From contig NZ_LT635468.1 of the NCBI RefSeq assembly GCF_900120295.1, forward strand, positions 1 to 64,000: DNA of 64,000 bases, written 5' to 3'. The DNA comes from Blautia sp. Marseille-P3201T. Lineage in GTDB: Bacteria; Bacillota; Clostridia; Lachnospirales; Lachnospiraceae. The position numbers and the translations under genes were made by a program. The notes under the pieces were generated by a model, which was given only the letters and a program-made list of their open reading frames with translations, had not been told where the DNA came from and searched no databases. This document shows positions 36,996 to 45,479 of the stretch, piece by piece. The first letter of the stretch is position 1. The number at the start of each line of letters is the position of its first letter.

Positions 36996-38000
36996 CTATT
37001 TAGAGTGGGTTTGTAGGGAAGTAAATCTTACGTCTTCTACGAAAATGGATTGTTCTTCCAGGTTCTGAAGATAGGTCAGTATATTGTCTTTTTTCCCTGA
37101 TACGCAGTAGTTTTTGCTTTCCAATGTTTTTAGTTTCTGTGCGTCCTGATATGTTTTTTCTAAAACACCGACTTCGTCTGTCCATGCTTTTCTTCCGTCA
37201 CATAACCCTAAGTCTGTCCAAAGTTCAGAATTATCCAAGAGATTTTTTAAATTTGATAGATATACTTTTTTTAATTCTTCTTCTGATAAAAGCTCTCTCT
37301 CGTCTTCTTTTTCCATACATACGGTACGGTTGCTTAACTGTAAACCACCCTGAAATTCTGCATTTGGCTGATATACCTGTATCCAGTCTATCTGAACAGG
37401 CAGATTTTGAAGCTCACTTAAAGTCTTTGCCTTGCTGTCGCTGACAACTAAGTATATCATAGCTGACTCCGGCAATTCTTCTATCTGCTCCACAATTTCC
37501 TCTTTATTACTATATGGCTGCTCAAACCGCCCGAAAATATGGGTAAAATATAATTGATTAGGCTCTATCATGTCTGTATATTTTCCACATTTTACATGAA
37601 AACCTGCGTTTGGAGTTCCCAACTGTACCTCCGACTTTCCATCTGTTACCTGTACCTGAACTTCATAATTGGCAAAGCCTTTTGGCGTAACCTCCATATC
37701 CATGATTTCTGTATAAGGTTTGGAAAGCTCCCAATAGTCCCTCATCACATTTGTATAAATTTTATCCGGCTCTTTGTTTAGCTTATAGGGATTGAAATAT
37801 AAACAATTCATGACCGGACTGATAATGGCAAAAATCAAAAGCAAGAAAATAAGCGTTGCCGAAACCGTAGTGATTATGATTTTGCAAATTCTCCTATTGA
37901 TACTCTGGTTAATCTTCTTTTCTAAATCATCTTTAAGCGGAAGCTCCTCCACAAGAGCATTTAATTCTTCATCTAATTTTTTCTCGTTCCAGTCTTTCAT
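36996..38000 (-). CDS. Membrane anti-sigma factor
   Basis: 334 residues: a cytoplasmic N-terminal helical part (WNEKKLDEELNALVEELPL), one TM segment (about residues 38-65) and an extracellular domain like the Sigma_reg_N/Sigma_reg_C proteins of Firmicutes anti-sigma factors. It should hold the adjacent ECF sigma factor inactive until an envelope signal is sensed. Its ATG directly follows the sigma gene stop codon with no gap, indicating translational coupling. Confidence 0.8.
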   Translation of the reverse strand: MKDWNEKKLDEELNALVEELPLKDDLEKKINQSINRRICKIIITTVSATLIFLLLIFAIISPVMNCLYFNPYKLNKEPDKIYTNVMRDYWELSKPYTEIMDMEVTPKGFANYEVQVQVTDGKSEVQLGTPNAGFHVKCGKYTDMIEPNQLYFTHIFGRFEQPYSNKEEIVEQIEELPESAMIYLVVSDSKAKTLSELQNLPVQIDWIQVYQPNAEFQGGLQLSNRTVCMEKEDERELLSEEELKKVYLSNLKNLLDNSELWTDLGLCDGRKAWTDEVGVLEKTYQDAQKLKTLESKNYCVSGKKDNILTYLQNLEEQSIFVEDVRFTSLQTHSK

Positions 38001-38480
38001 CTACATCCCCTCCTTCATACTGCTGATTAATTTTTTCTTTGCCCGACAACGTATCTGCCTTACATTCTCTTTTGTCAGCCCGTGAGCTTTGGCAATCGCC
38101 TCATCGCTTAATTGAAAATAAATGCTTTCCATTAAAATTTCTTTCATTTGCACCGGTAAAGCTGCAATCGCCAAAAACAAAGCTTTTCGCTCCTCCTGCT
38201 CAATCATGCCTGCTAATAAGTCTTCACCCGAACTTAAATACTCACAAAGCAGTTCTCCATTATCTAAAAGTTCCTTCTTACGTTTACGACAAAGATTGTA
38301 AAATTCATTTCTTAATACCTTTACCAGCCAGCCTTTTAAACTCCCTGTGTTTTCGTATGACAGAAATGCTTTCACAAAGGTTTCCTGAAGCAAATCTTCT
38401 GCATCTGTCCGGTTCTTGGTAAGAGACAGAGCATATAAATATACAGATTTGTGGTATTTTTCATAAATCAGTTGCCATTC
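38001..38480 (-). CDS. ECF-type sigma-70 factor (start uncertain, possibly frameshifted 5' end)
   Basis: Region 2 reads EKYHKSVYLYALSLTKNRTDAEDLLQETF in pieces (about 38462-38380) and region 4 reads LPVQMKEILMESIYF...LSDEAIAKAHGLTKENVRQ. Counting from the first canonical in-frame start, a TTG at 38393, only 130 residues are made and sigma region 2.1 is lost. The frame is open further upstream to an in-frame TAA near 38548 but contains no ATG, GTG or TTG. A strong ribosome site (GGGAGGGAG, about 38495-38504) precedes an ATG at 38482 that is in another frame and stops after four codons. The 5' limit given is therefore approximate. The gene pairs with the anti-sigma factor. Confidence 0.7.
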   Translation of the reverse strand, partial: EWQLIYEKYHKSVYLYALSLTKNRTDAEDLLQETFVKAFLSYENTGSLKGWLVKVLRNEFYNLCRKRKKELLDNGELLCEYLSSGEDLLAGMIEQEERKALFLAIAALPVQMKEILMESIYFQLSDEAIAKAHGLTKENVRQIRCRAKKKLISSMKEGM

Positions 38481-38569
38481 ATCTTTTTTATACGCTCCCT
38501 CCCTTCCTTCTATTATTAAAACATATAACGGGGAGATTTGTGACAGTTTTTATGGAAATTTCTGTAACA

Positions 38570-38611
38570 AAAAAAGAGGAAGACATTATTTTTCAAGATG
38601 TCTTTTCCTCC
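38570..38611 (-). terminator. Terminator upstream of the sigma gene
   Basis: On the minus strand GAGGAAAAGACAT pairs with ATGTCTTCCTC (two-base bulge) and is followed by TTTTTTTG. It insulates the sigma/anti-sigma pair from sdpI. The rest of the 38511-38789 gap holds no gene I can support. Confidence 0.75.
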
Positions 38612-38724
38612 ATTTCCTAAGTATGCAAAAAATGATTGCAATTTCCTTTTCTCTATTCTATAATGAAGAAAAGGAACAACCGCCCACAAGGGGTTGACCG
38701 ATTTAAAAGTGTACATAGAAAATG

Positions 38725-38758
38725 CCACCCTAAACCGTTCAAAGTTTTATGAGGGTGG
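38725..38758 (-). terminator. Terminator of the sdpR-sdpI operon
   Basis: CCACCCT / AGGGTGG stem with a 20-base loop, followed by CATTTTCT on the minus strand, 30 bases after the sdpI stop. Confidence 0.65.
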
Positions 38759-38789
38759 TATTTCTATGCTTTAGATTATCAGTGACAAA

Positions 38790-39434
38790 TCAAATCCCTT
38801 TCTTATAAAGTACAAAAGAGTATGCCATCGGCACAACTGCAATCATAACAATCACCACAAACAACACTCCTGTCATCTTGAAAAATCCATTGATACAAAA
38901 CAGAATACCGCCGATAATAAACAACCATGAAGCCATACGATGTGTTTTATTCCAGTTTGCTTCGCTGCTTAACGTCCATGGAATTTTAATTCCAACCGTA
39001 TAATTTTGTTTGATTTTGTGCATATAGTTTCCGATAACGATAAATAAAATTCCCATAAGAAAATTGATTACCATTCCAATATCAACGGAATAGCCAAGAG
39101 CCATTGCATAAGTTGACATCATCGTAATTAAGGAAATAATGGGAACAAGCCATAAAATAAAGGTAAACATCTTTTTATTGATGTTTCTCTTTTTTGGGTC
39201 ATTGGATGTAATAAGGAAGCAAAACCACTGTAATGCCAACATCAAGAGAGGCATTCCAAAAACAGTCATAGGTTTGCTGCTCCATCCGTTTGCCTGATTA
39301 TCTGTGCCAAAATGTGTTGCAATCTCACTTGGGAGTTTATCCCACAAAACAACTCCTATAATCATAGGAAGTAATATCATAATTGATGTTATTATCATAA
39401 TTCCTTTATATTCACTTTTCTTCATCATTTTCAT
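38790..39434 (-). CDS. SdpI-family membrane protein
   Basis: 214 residues, about six TM segments. The N-terminal DUF1648 motif reads LPSEIATHFGTDNQANGWSS and the SdpI part reads GIKIPWTLSSEANWNKTHRMASWLF. In Bacillus, SdpI gives immunity to the SdpC killing peptide and helps sequester SdpR at the membrane; here no sdpC toxin gene is visible. It overlaps the sdpR-like regulator gene by 23 bases. Confidence 0.9.
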   Translation of the reverse strand: MKMMKKSEYKGIMIITSIMILLPMIIGVVLWDKLPSEIATHFGTDNQANGWSSKPMTVFGMPLLMLALQWFCFLITSNDPKKRNINKKMFTFILWLVPIISLITMMSTYAMALGYSVDIGMVINFLMGILFIVIGNYMHKIKQNYTVGIKIPWTLSSEANWNKTHRMASWLFIIGGILFCINGFFKMTGVLFVVIVMIAVVPMAYSFVLYKKGI

Positions 39435-39696
39435 CTTCCTTTCTTAGCTGCGCTAACCACGCCATAATTTCTTCTACTACCGAGGTATTCAAATCATAAT
39501 AAACAAAATTTTTCTCCTTTTCTTCCCATACCAGTCCTGCCTTTTTTAAAACATTTAAGTGATTGGAAATTGTTGCACCGGTTATGTCAAAGTGACTGGC
39601 GATTTCTCCTGCGGACATCCTCCCTTTCTTTAACATTTGTAAAATTTCTCTCCTGACAGGATTAGATAATGCTTTAAACGTATCTGCAAAACTCAT
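39412..39696 (-). CDS. ArsR-family autorepressor, SdpR type
   Basis: 94 residues with an ArsR winged helix: LSNPVRREILQMLKKGRMSA, EIASHFDITGATISNHLNVLKKAGLVWEEK across residues about 10-60. It lacks the Cys metal site of arsenic sensors and matches the SdpR group that represses its own operon with sdpI. A 38-bp near-palindrome sits directly upstream. Confidence 0.9.
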   Translation of the reverse strand: MSFADTFKALSNPVRREILQMLKKGRMSAGEIASHFDITGATISNHLNVLKKAGLVWEEKEKNFVYYDLNTSVVEEIMAWLAQLRKEDENDEEK

Positions 39697-39720
39697 CTGT
39701 TCACCTCCCCTTCTTGTAAG

Positions 39721-39758
39721 TATTTAGAAAATAATCTAATTAGATATTTTTCTAAATA
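39721..39758 (-). promoter_or_regulatory. Palindromic operator of the sdpR-sdpI operon
   Basis: TATTTAGAAAA and TTTTCTAAATA arms flank a central TCTAATTAGA; the whole 38 bp is a near-perfect dyad 24 bases upstream of the regulator start. This is a fitting binding site for the ArsR-type autorepressor. Confidence 0.7.
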
Positions 39759-39805
39759 GTAGCAGATTTTTTTAATTCTGTCAACAAAAATCGTAAACAG
39801 AAAAA

Positions 39806-39839
39806 GAGCCATTATATTCTCCCGAATATAATAGCTCTT
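39806..39839 (-). terminator. Terminator of the Na/Pi cotransporter gene
   Basis: GAGCTATTATATTC / GAATATAATGGCTC-type stem followed by TTTTTC on the minus strand. Confidence 0.85.
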
Positions 39840-39852
39840 CCTATCCTATTCC

Positions 39853-41493
39853 CTATGCACTTACCTTTCCAAGTCCCATCTCCTGACCAATATTTAAAAT
39901 ATGATCACCAATTCGCTCAAAGTCTGTAAGCATCTCTGCGTAAATAATACAGCCTTCTTCTGAACAAGTTCCTTTCTGCATACGAACTAACTGTTTCTTT
40001 CTGTAGTCCTCTGTCATATCATCAATCTTCTGTTCAATATCCTCAATGGCTTTTACATTTTCCATTGTATTATCTTTAATCTGACCTAAGAAATCTAATG
40101 CCTTAGCACAGATATCACGCATTTCATCTATCTCTTCTTTAACTTCATCAGAGAAAATAATACCCTGACTTTCAATCAGATTTGTATACTCACAAATATT
40201 CATGGCATGATCACCAATTCGTTCTACATTACCACAAACCTTAAACAAAGCACTGATGTACTGAGAGTCGCCCGGATTACTTTCGTTTACCAGAACTTTA
40301 GAAATATATTTGGAAATTTCCTTATTCAGATAATCGATATAATCTTCACGCTCTCTTACTTCTTCTAAAAGCTCTTTCTTTCCTTCTTTTACACAGAGGA
40401 AACTGCTGTCTACATTCTGTTTTGCCATATCAATCATACGATGTAACTCGTTTTTAATACCTGTCAGAGCAATGGCAGAAAGACCAATCTGTGTATCTCT
40501 TTTTGTTTCCATTGGATGAATAAACTCCATGTGCATAACGCCATCCAGCTCTTCCTTTTTCTCCGGAAGAATTTTTACTGCCAATTTTGCAAGGTATGTT
40601 CCGAATGGAATTAATAATAAAGTAGTTACAATGTTAAATAATGTATGCATATTTGCAATCTGTGCAGATACGTTTCCCGGTGTAAAGCTTTCTACCAAAG
40701 ATGTCAGTGGTGTCAGCAGACATACAATCGTGAAAATTGTTGTACCGATAATATTAAATAACAGGTGAATAACTGTTGTACGTTTTGCATTTCTGCTTGT
40801 ACCGATTGCTGCTAATACAGCAGTAATACAAGTACCGATGTTTTGTCCGAACAATACAAATACTGCATTGGGCAGTCCAATCAATCCGCTGGATGCAAGA
40901 GCCTGTAAAATACCTACCGATGCAGATGAAGACTGAATAAGTGCTGTAAAAATCATACCTGCTAAAATTCCCAATACAGGATTAGAGAATTTGGTCATAA
41001 GAGAAACAAAAGCTTCAGATTCTCTTAAAGGCATCATTGCGCCGCTCATCATTTCCATACCGATGAACAAAATACCAAGACCTGCTACAATTAAACCATA
41101 GTGGTGTACTTGCTGTTTCTTAACAAAGACAATGGCAGCTACACCAAAGAAAGCAAATAACGGTGCTAATGCGCCTATGTCAAGAGCAATGAGCTGTCCT
41201 GTTATGGTCGTACCAATGTTCGCACCCATAATAATCCAAACAGCCTGCTTTAACGTCATCATTCCTGAGTTAACAAATCCAACTACCATAACCGTGGTTG
41301 CGGATGAAGACTGAATAACTGCAGTAATACCTGCACCTACTAAAACTCCTAAAAAACGATTTGCTGTAAGCTTTTCCAAAATCTGTTTCATACGGTTTCC
41401 GGCAGCTGCCTCTAAACCGTTGCTCATCATCTGCATTCCGTAAAGGAATAATGCCAGACCACCCAAAAGGCTGAAAAAATCTGTAATTTTCAC
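39853..41493 (-). CDS. Na+/phosphate cotransporter family protein (NptA/PNaS) with PhoU-like domain
   Basis: 546 residues. The membrane part contains the two inverted PNaS repeats with the QSSS signature (VIQSSSATTVMVVG near residue 60 and LIQSSSASVGILQAL near 200), LFLYGMQMMSNGLEAAAG and FGQNIGTCITA. The C-terminal ~200 residues form a PhoU-like helical domain (ALFKVCGNVERIGDHAMNICE ... FERIGDHILNIG). It imports phosphate with sodium. The start is a GTG at 41493 with GGGAGG six bases upstream. Confidence 0.92.
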   Translation of the reverse strand: MKITDFFSLLGGLALFLYGMQMMSNGLEAAAGNRMKQILEKLTANRFLGVLVGAGITAVIQSSSATTVMVVGFVNSGMMTLKQAVWIIMGANIGTTITGQLIALDIGALAPLFAFFGVAAIVFVKKQQVHHYGLIVAGLGILFIGMEMMSGAMMPLRESEAFVSLMTKFSNPVLGILAGMIFTALIQSSSASVGILQALASSGLIGLPNAVFVLFGQNIGTCITAVLAAIGTSRNAKRTTVIHLLFNIIGTTIFTIVCLLTPLTSLVESFTPGNVSAQIANMHTLFNIVTTLLLIPFGTYLAKLAVKILPEKKEELDGVMHMEFIHPMETKRDTQIGLSAIALTGIKNELHRMIDMAKQNVDSSFLCVKEGKKELLEEVREREDYIDYLNKEISKYISKVLVNESNPGDSQYISALFKVCGNVERIGDHAMNICEYTNLIESQGIIFSDEVKEEIDEMRDICAKALDFLGQIKDNTMENVKAIEDIEQKIDDMTEDYRKKQLVRMQKGTCSEEGCIIYAEMLTDFERIGDHILNIGQEMGLGKVSA

Positions 41494-41633
41494 TTTGTTC
41501 CTCCCATTTTGCTTTAACAAAATTTTTATTCTTTTTTTAAGCTTTCCTTACATTTATACCTTTTATGGGAGAATACTGCAAGACGTTAAGCGAAAATTTT
41601 ACATTGTTTTACATAGATTTAACATTAAAATAA

Positions 41634-42011
41634 CTATGCACCCATTCCCACAAACACACCAAGTATATAAGGAACCAGCCAAATCAACCATACTACAATG
41701 CTGAATTTGTGGAAATTCTCCAGTTTTGTACGCTCCTGACCTTTAAAAACAACAGTTGCCCATACCGCATGAAACAACATAAGAAGAATTGCCAAAGCTC
41801 CGGTAATTCCATGAGGACTGAAAAGACTGCCGCCTTTAGCCATGGAAGACATAATGGTTGTTCCTGTCGTGTCAAAAACAAGTCCCATCCAGAAAATAAA
41901 CAGATGTGGTTTTTTCAAAATGCCACTTTTTCTCTCTGAAAATACACCTATTGTATAAAATACCAGTGCCAGCGTAATTGTGATAATTGCCATTATTAAT
42001 TTTGTACTCAT
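41634..42011 (-). CDS. HsmA family (TIGR03987-like) membrane protein
   Basis: 125 residues, four TM segments: starts MSTKLIMAIITITLALVFYT, then SERKSGILKKPHLFIFWMGL, DTTGTTIMSSMA and HGITGALAILLMLFHAVWA. It resembles the HsmA/TIGR03987 group of small membrane proteins, which I associate with TetR-controlled efflux or resistance operons; the function is uncertain. It is divergent from the TetR gene, with its own operator-overlapped promoter. Confidence 0.75.
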   Translation of the reverse strand: MSTKLIMAIITITLALVFYTIGVFSERKSGILKKPHLFIFWMGLVFDTTGTTIMSSMAKGGSLFSPHGITGALAILLMLFHAVWATVVFKGQERTKLENFHKFSIVVWLIWLVPYILGVFVGMGA

Positions 42012-42028
42012 TTTTCTACCTCCTTAAT

Positions 42029-42070
42029 TGAACATTGTTCATTATAATTTCAATTTATCCTATTGTCAAT
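42029..42070 (-). promoter_or_regulatory. hsmA-like gene promoter with TetR operator
   Basis: On the minus strand TTGACA, 17 bases, TATAAT, then immediately the palindrome TGAACAATGTTCA (42041-42029). Confidence 0.85.
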
Positions 42071-42091
42071 ATCGTTTTTTATTGATTTTTA

Positions 42092-42132
42092 TTGACTTCT
42101 TTTTTTAAAAAGCATATAATGAACATTGTTCA
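42092..42132 (+). promoter_or_regulatory. tetR-type gene promoter with matching TetR operator
   Basis: TTGACT (42092-42097), 17 bases, TATAAT (42115-42120), directly followed by the palindrome TGAACATTGTTCA (42120-42132). The same 13-bp dyad sits at the same position of the divergent promoter, so one regulator should control both genes. Confidence 0.85.
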
Positions 42133-42167
42133 AATAAAGAAAATGCAAAATGCAAGGAGTTTTATAT

Positions 42168-42731
42168 ATGAATACAAATCAAACATTACATGATAAAATT
42201 CTTACTGCCAGCAAAGAAATTGCCGCAGACAAGGGTTTTCACGCTATTAATATCAGAGCTGTGGCTGCTAAAGCAGAAATTTCTGTAGGCTCTGTATACA
42301 ACTATTTTCCCGATAAATTAACTTTACTACAGGCTACCATTGCTGATATCTGGTGTGATGTTTTTTATCGTACAGGACAATGTACTGCTTTAAACTCTTT
42401 TCATGACTGTCTGCTCTGGTTCATCGTATCTATTGACAAATGCAGCTCTCAGTATCCCGACTTCTTTCCTTCTCATGCCGCCTGTTTCAGAAAAGCCGAT
42501 GACATAGAAGAAAATCGTGAAAAAATGAATGAATACATGGCTCATATTCATAATGGAATGAAACTTATTCTGCAAAAAGATAAAAAAATAAAAGCCGGAG
42601 TATTCTCTGAAGCTTTTACCGAAGATGATTTTATTGATTTTGTATTTTCCAATATTATTTCTGGACTAAGCGGAAAGGATAAGTCTTGTTCCTTCCTGCT
42701 AAAACTAACCGATAAACTGTTATATGACTAA
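42168..42731 (+). CDS. TetR/AcrR family transcriptional regulator
   Basis: 188 residues: N-terminal TetR helix-turn-helix (KILTASKEIAADKGFHAINI, VAAKAEISVGSVYNYFPDKLTLL) and a helical ligand-binding domain. I chose the ATG at 42168 (AAGGAG upstream) over one at 42150. It should bind the two identical TGAACATTGTTCA operators and repress itself plus the divergent hsmA-like gene. It is followed after nine bases by a membrane protein gene. Confidence 0.9.
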   Translation: MNTNQTLHDKILTASKEIAADKGFHAINIRAVAAKAEISVGSVYNYFPDKLTLLQATIADIWCDVFYRTGQCTALNSFHDCLLWFIVSIDKCSSQYPDFFPSHAACFRKADDIEENREKMNEYMAHIHNGMKLILQKDKKIKAGVFSEAFTEDDFIDFVFSNIISGLSGKDKSCSFLLKLTDKLLYD

Positions 42732-42740
42732 GGAGGTTCT

Positions 42741-43154
42741 ATGATTTCTAAAAAATATTTATTATTTCTCGCCGGAATTGTGTGGTCTATTGCCGGCTAT
42801 AACGTGCTTCATATTGGTTTACAGGCTTATATGGGTTACTTATCACCTGTCCTGTTTTTTGGTTCTGCTCTGGTGTTTCTGTTCTTCCAGTTTATGATAT
42901 TTGGAAAACTGGTAAAAAAACATACAAAACGTATTAAGGGCTATCAGGAAGCCAAAAAATGGTTCTGGAATTTCTTTGATTTAAAATCCTTTCTGATTAT
43001 GGCATTTATGATAACGGGAGGAATTCTTATTCGCAGCCTGAGCCTGTGTCCGGAATGGTTTATCGCCTTCTTCTACACCGGACTGGGGGCATCCCTGTTT
43101 CTTGCAGGGCTTACCTTCTTTTACCAATTCTTTCACTTGCGCACCGAAATTTAA
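42741..43154 (+). CDS. Four-TM membrane protein, 137 aa, in tetR operon
   Basis: About four hydrophobic segments (residues 5-25, 33-55, 80-98, 103-125) and a basic loop KLVKKHTKRIKGYQEAKK. The family is not recognised. AAGGAGG overlaps the tetR stop. Under the same TetR-controlled promoter, so it is probably part of the same stress or efflux response as the HsmA-like protein. Confidence 0.7.
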   Translation: MISKKYLLFLAGIVWSIAGYNVLHIGLQAYMGYLSPVLFFGSALVFLFFQFMIFGKLVKKHTKRIKGYQEAKKWFWNFFDLKSFLIMAFMITGGILIRSLSLCPEWFIAFFYTGLGASLFLAGLTFFYQFFHLRTEI

Positions 43155-43165
43155 GATGTAATAAA

Positions 43166-43317
43166 AAAGGAGATGCACATTAGGTAATAATCAGAACTAA
43201 TTATACAATTTTAACGAATTTGTTGAGCACACTTTGAGATTACAAGCTCAAAGTGAGCGCAAACTGAGTTTAAAATGTATAATTAGTTCCGGATATACGC
43301 TTAATATACATCTCCTA
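43166..43317 (+). repeat. Hairpin element copy 1 with conserved 54-nt core
   Basis: A 152-bp element between two convergent genes. Outer arms AGGAGATG...AACTAATTATACA (43169-43212) pair with TGTATAATTAGTT...CATCTCCT (43275-43316). The core (43215-43268) starts CGAATTTGTTGAGCAC and forms the perfect stem CACTTTGAG / CTCAAAGTG around an 8-base loop. The core matches 36851-36904 read on the other strand. It may act as a bidirectional terminator, a structured RNA or a small palindromic mobile element. Confidence 0.75.
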
Positions 43318-43322
43318 TTTTC

Positions 43323-44690
43323 TTATATAATCATAGTAATTACACGGAAAGCAAACAATGCGCATACCACGTACATGATCGGATGAATTTTCTTAATCTG
43401 ACCTGTACAAACTTTAATACCAAACCATGCCAGCATACCAAACATAATTCCATTTGCAATAGAATATGTAAGAGGCATGATTAAAAATGCCAGATATCCG
43501 CCTACGCAGTCTGCGGTATCTCCTTCAAAGTGCATCTTTTTAATAGATGACGCCATGAAAAATCCTACAATAATCAGCGCCGGAGCTGTTGCAAATCCCG
43601 GAATTGCAAGGAAAATCGGTGACAGAAACAGAGAAACTAAGAACATAAAGCCTGTTGTCATAGCTGTAAGACCTGTCTTTCCTCCTTCTGCAACGCCTGC
43701 ACTGGACTCTACAAAGCTTGTAATGGTAGAAGTACCCATCATAGAACCTGCTACTGTACCTACCGCATCTGCCATAAGCACACGTCCTACACGGGGAAGT
43801 TTGCCGTCTTTATCCAGAAGATTTGCTTTATCGGCAACGCCGATAACTGTTCCGATTGTATCAAACATATCTACAAATAAGAATGAAAATACAATAATTA
43901 CAAACTGTGATAAGTTTTCTCCAATCCAGCCAAAGTCAAATTTAAAGAATGTCGGCGCAATGGACTTTGGAATAAAGGAAGATGCTGTAAAAGACGGAAT
44001 TAAAGAAAGAGCTCCCGCTTCCGGCTCTACTACATACCATCCTATCATTTCTGCGCCAATACCTAAAAGCCAGGTAATGAGAATTCCCCACAAAATATAT
44101 CCTTTCACCTGGAAATGGTACATGATTGCGGTAATCAATACACCAATTAAACATAACGCTACTCCCGGCTCAGAAAAATCGCCTAATTTTACCAGAGTAG
44201 AGTCATCTTTCACAACAATGCCTGAGCCCTGAAGCCCAATAAATGCAATAAATAAACCAATACCTGCTGTAATTCCGTATTTCAGATTTGCCGGAATTGC
44301 ATTTACAATACTTTCTCTTACTTTAAAGAAAGATAAAAGAATAAAAATAATCCCCTCTACTAAAACTGCCGCAAGCGCAACTTTCCAAGGATCATCCATC
44401 CCCTTTAAGTCACCCCCACACACGGTAAACGCAAAATATGCATTTAATCCCATTCCTGCAGAAAGGGCAATAGGATAATTGGCCCAAAAAGCCATAATAA
44501 ATGTTGCCAGAGCAGATGCCAATGCAGTTGCTGTGAAAACTGCCCCGGAATCCATACCACATGCCGGATTTCCTAACAGACTTGGATTTACGGCCAGAAT
44601 ATACGCCATTGTAAGAAATGTTGTCATACCAGCCATAATCTCTGTTTTCACAGTGGTATTATGCTCTTTGAGTTTAAAAAATTTCTCCAT
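43323..44690 (-). CDS. NCS2 family purine permease (guanine/hypoxanthine type)
   Basis: 455 residues, about 12-14 TM segments. It has MAGMTTFLTMAYILAVNPSLL at the N-terminus, ALSAGMGLNAYFAFTVC, GLFIAFIGLQGSGIV, LFVDMFDTIGTVIGVA (conserved D-x-x-D-T-x-G-T) and STITSFVESSAGVAEGG, all typical of the PbuG/AzgA branch. It imports hypoxanthine/guanine/adenine by proton symport. No purine riboswitch is visible in the ~60-base leader; AGGAGG-like RBS precedes the ATG. Confidence 0.92.
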   Translation of the reverse strand: MEKFFKLKEHNTTVKTEIMAGMTTFLTMAYILAVNPSLLGNPACGMDSGAVFTATALASALATFIMAFWANYPIALSAGMGLNAYFAFTVCGGDLKGMDDPWKVALAAVLVEGIIFILLSFFKVRESIVNAIPANLKYGITAGIGLFIAFIGLQGSGIVVKDDSTLVKLGDFSEPGVALCLIGVLITAIMYHFQVKGYILWGILITWLLGIGAEMIGWYVVEPEAGALSLIPSFTASSFIPKSIAPTFFKFDFGWIGENLSQFVIIVFSFLFVDMFDTIGTVIGVADKANLLDKDGKLPRVGRVLMADAVGTVAGSMMGTSTITSFVESSAGVAEGGKTGLTAMTTGFMFLVSLFLSPIFLAIPGFATAPALIIVGFFMASSIKKMHFEGDTADCVGGYLAFLIMPLTYSIANGIMFGMLAWFGIKVCTGQIKKIHPIMYVVCALFAFRVITMII

Positions 44691-44750
44691 GTTTTTCCTC
44701 CTAAAATATGAAATGCTGCAACCTATTCATTCTATTAGGAAAAACAACTT

Positions 44751-44778
44751 TCGTCAAGCAATCTGAACGATTTGACGA
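44751..44778 (-). terminator. Probable mntP terminator
   Basis: TCGTCAA / TTGACGA stem with a 14-base loop and AAGTTGTTTTTCC after it on the minus strand. Confidence 0.55.
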
Positions 44779-44794
44779 ATTATTAGGCTTTTTG

Positions 44795-45370
44795 TCAAAA
44801 AATTCCTTTTATAAAAATTTCTATTCCAATCAAAATTAAAATCAAACCCCCAAAAATCTGAGATTTTCCTGCCATTCTGTTGCCGAATTTTCTCCCAATC
44901 AGAACTCCGATTGCACAGATAAGAAAAGTAACTGCTGCAATGACAAATACCGCCAGAAGCATCATGCCCCAATTATATTCTGCAATGGTAAAACCAACAG
45001 ATAAAGCATCAATAGAGGTAGCAATTCCCTGTACAATAATTTCCGTTGCTCCCACAGTCTTTGCCTGTTGTGTATCTCCCTCTTCATGTCGACCTTCAAA
45101 AATCATTTTTCCACCAATATAGGTCAGCAAGATTAAAGCTATCCACGGTATCCACTTTTCAAAAGCCGTAAAATACTGCACAATGGTATGAACACACAGC
45201 CATCCAAGAAAAGGCATAACTCCCTGAAACACGGCAAAAACTCCTGCCATCCCATACATCTTGCGTTTTCTCATTGCAGGTTCACTCAGACCATTTGCCA
45301 TAGAAACCGAAAAAGCGTCCATGGCAAGCCCTACTCCCAACATTATATTATTCAATAAAAACGGTATCAT
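44795..45370 (-). CDS. mntP: Manganese efflux pump MntP
   Basis: 191 residues, six TM segments. The N-terminal MLGVGLAMDAFSVSMANGL and the repeat-related VQGIATSIDALSVGF carry the two conserved Asp residues of MntP. It exports Mn2+. I chose the ATG at 45370 with AGGAGG upstream. It is preceded by a yybP-ykoY Mn2+ riboswitch, which matches its role. Confidence 0.95.
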   Translation of the reverse strand: MIPFLLNNIMLGVGLAMDAFSVSMANGLSEPAMRKRKMYGMAGVFAVFQGVMPFLGWLCVHTIVQYFTAFEKWIPWIALILLTYIGGKMIFEGRHEEGDTQQAKTVGATEIIVQGIATSIDALSVGFTIAEYNWGMMLLAVFVIAAVTFLICAIGVLIGRKFGNRMAGKSQIFGGLILILIGIEIFIKGIF

Positions 45371-45479
45371 GTTCTTCCTCCTGTTGTAAAAATAGTTTTT
45401 GATTTCCTCAGAAAATTTGAGTGCGTTAGCACGAGTTTTGCAGATAAAACATCTATAAGCAGCCAAGAAAAATAAAAAA

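Noticed and set aside
43477-44232. 251-codon open frame on the + strand
   Set aside because: It lies wholly antisense to the NCS2 permease gene, lacks a ribosome site and has the Pro/Thr/Ile-rich composition of a reverse-frame shadow.
43323-44794. Purine riboswitch ahead of the NCS2 permease
   Set aside because: The short leader lacks the conserved purine aptamer sequence; the inverted repeat there fits the mntP terminator.
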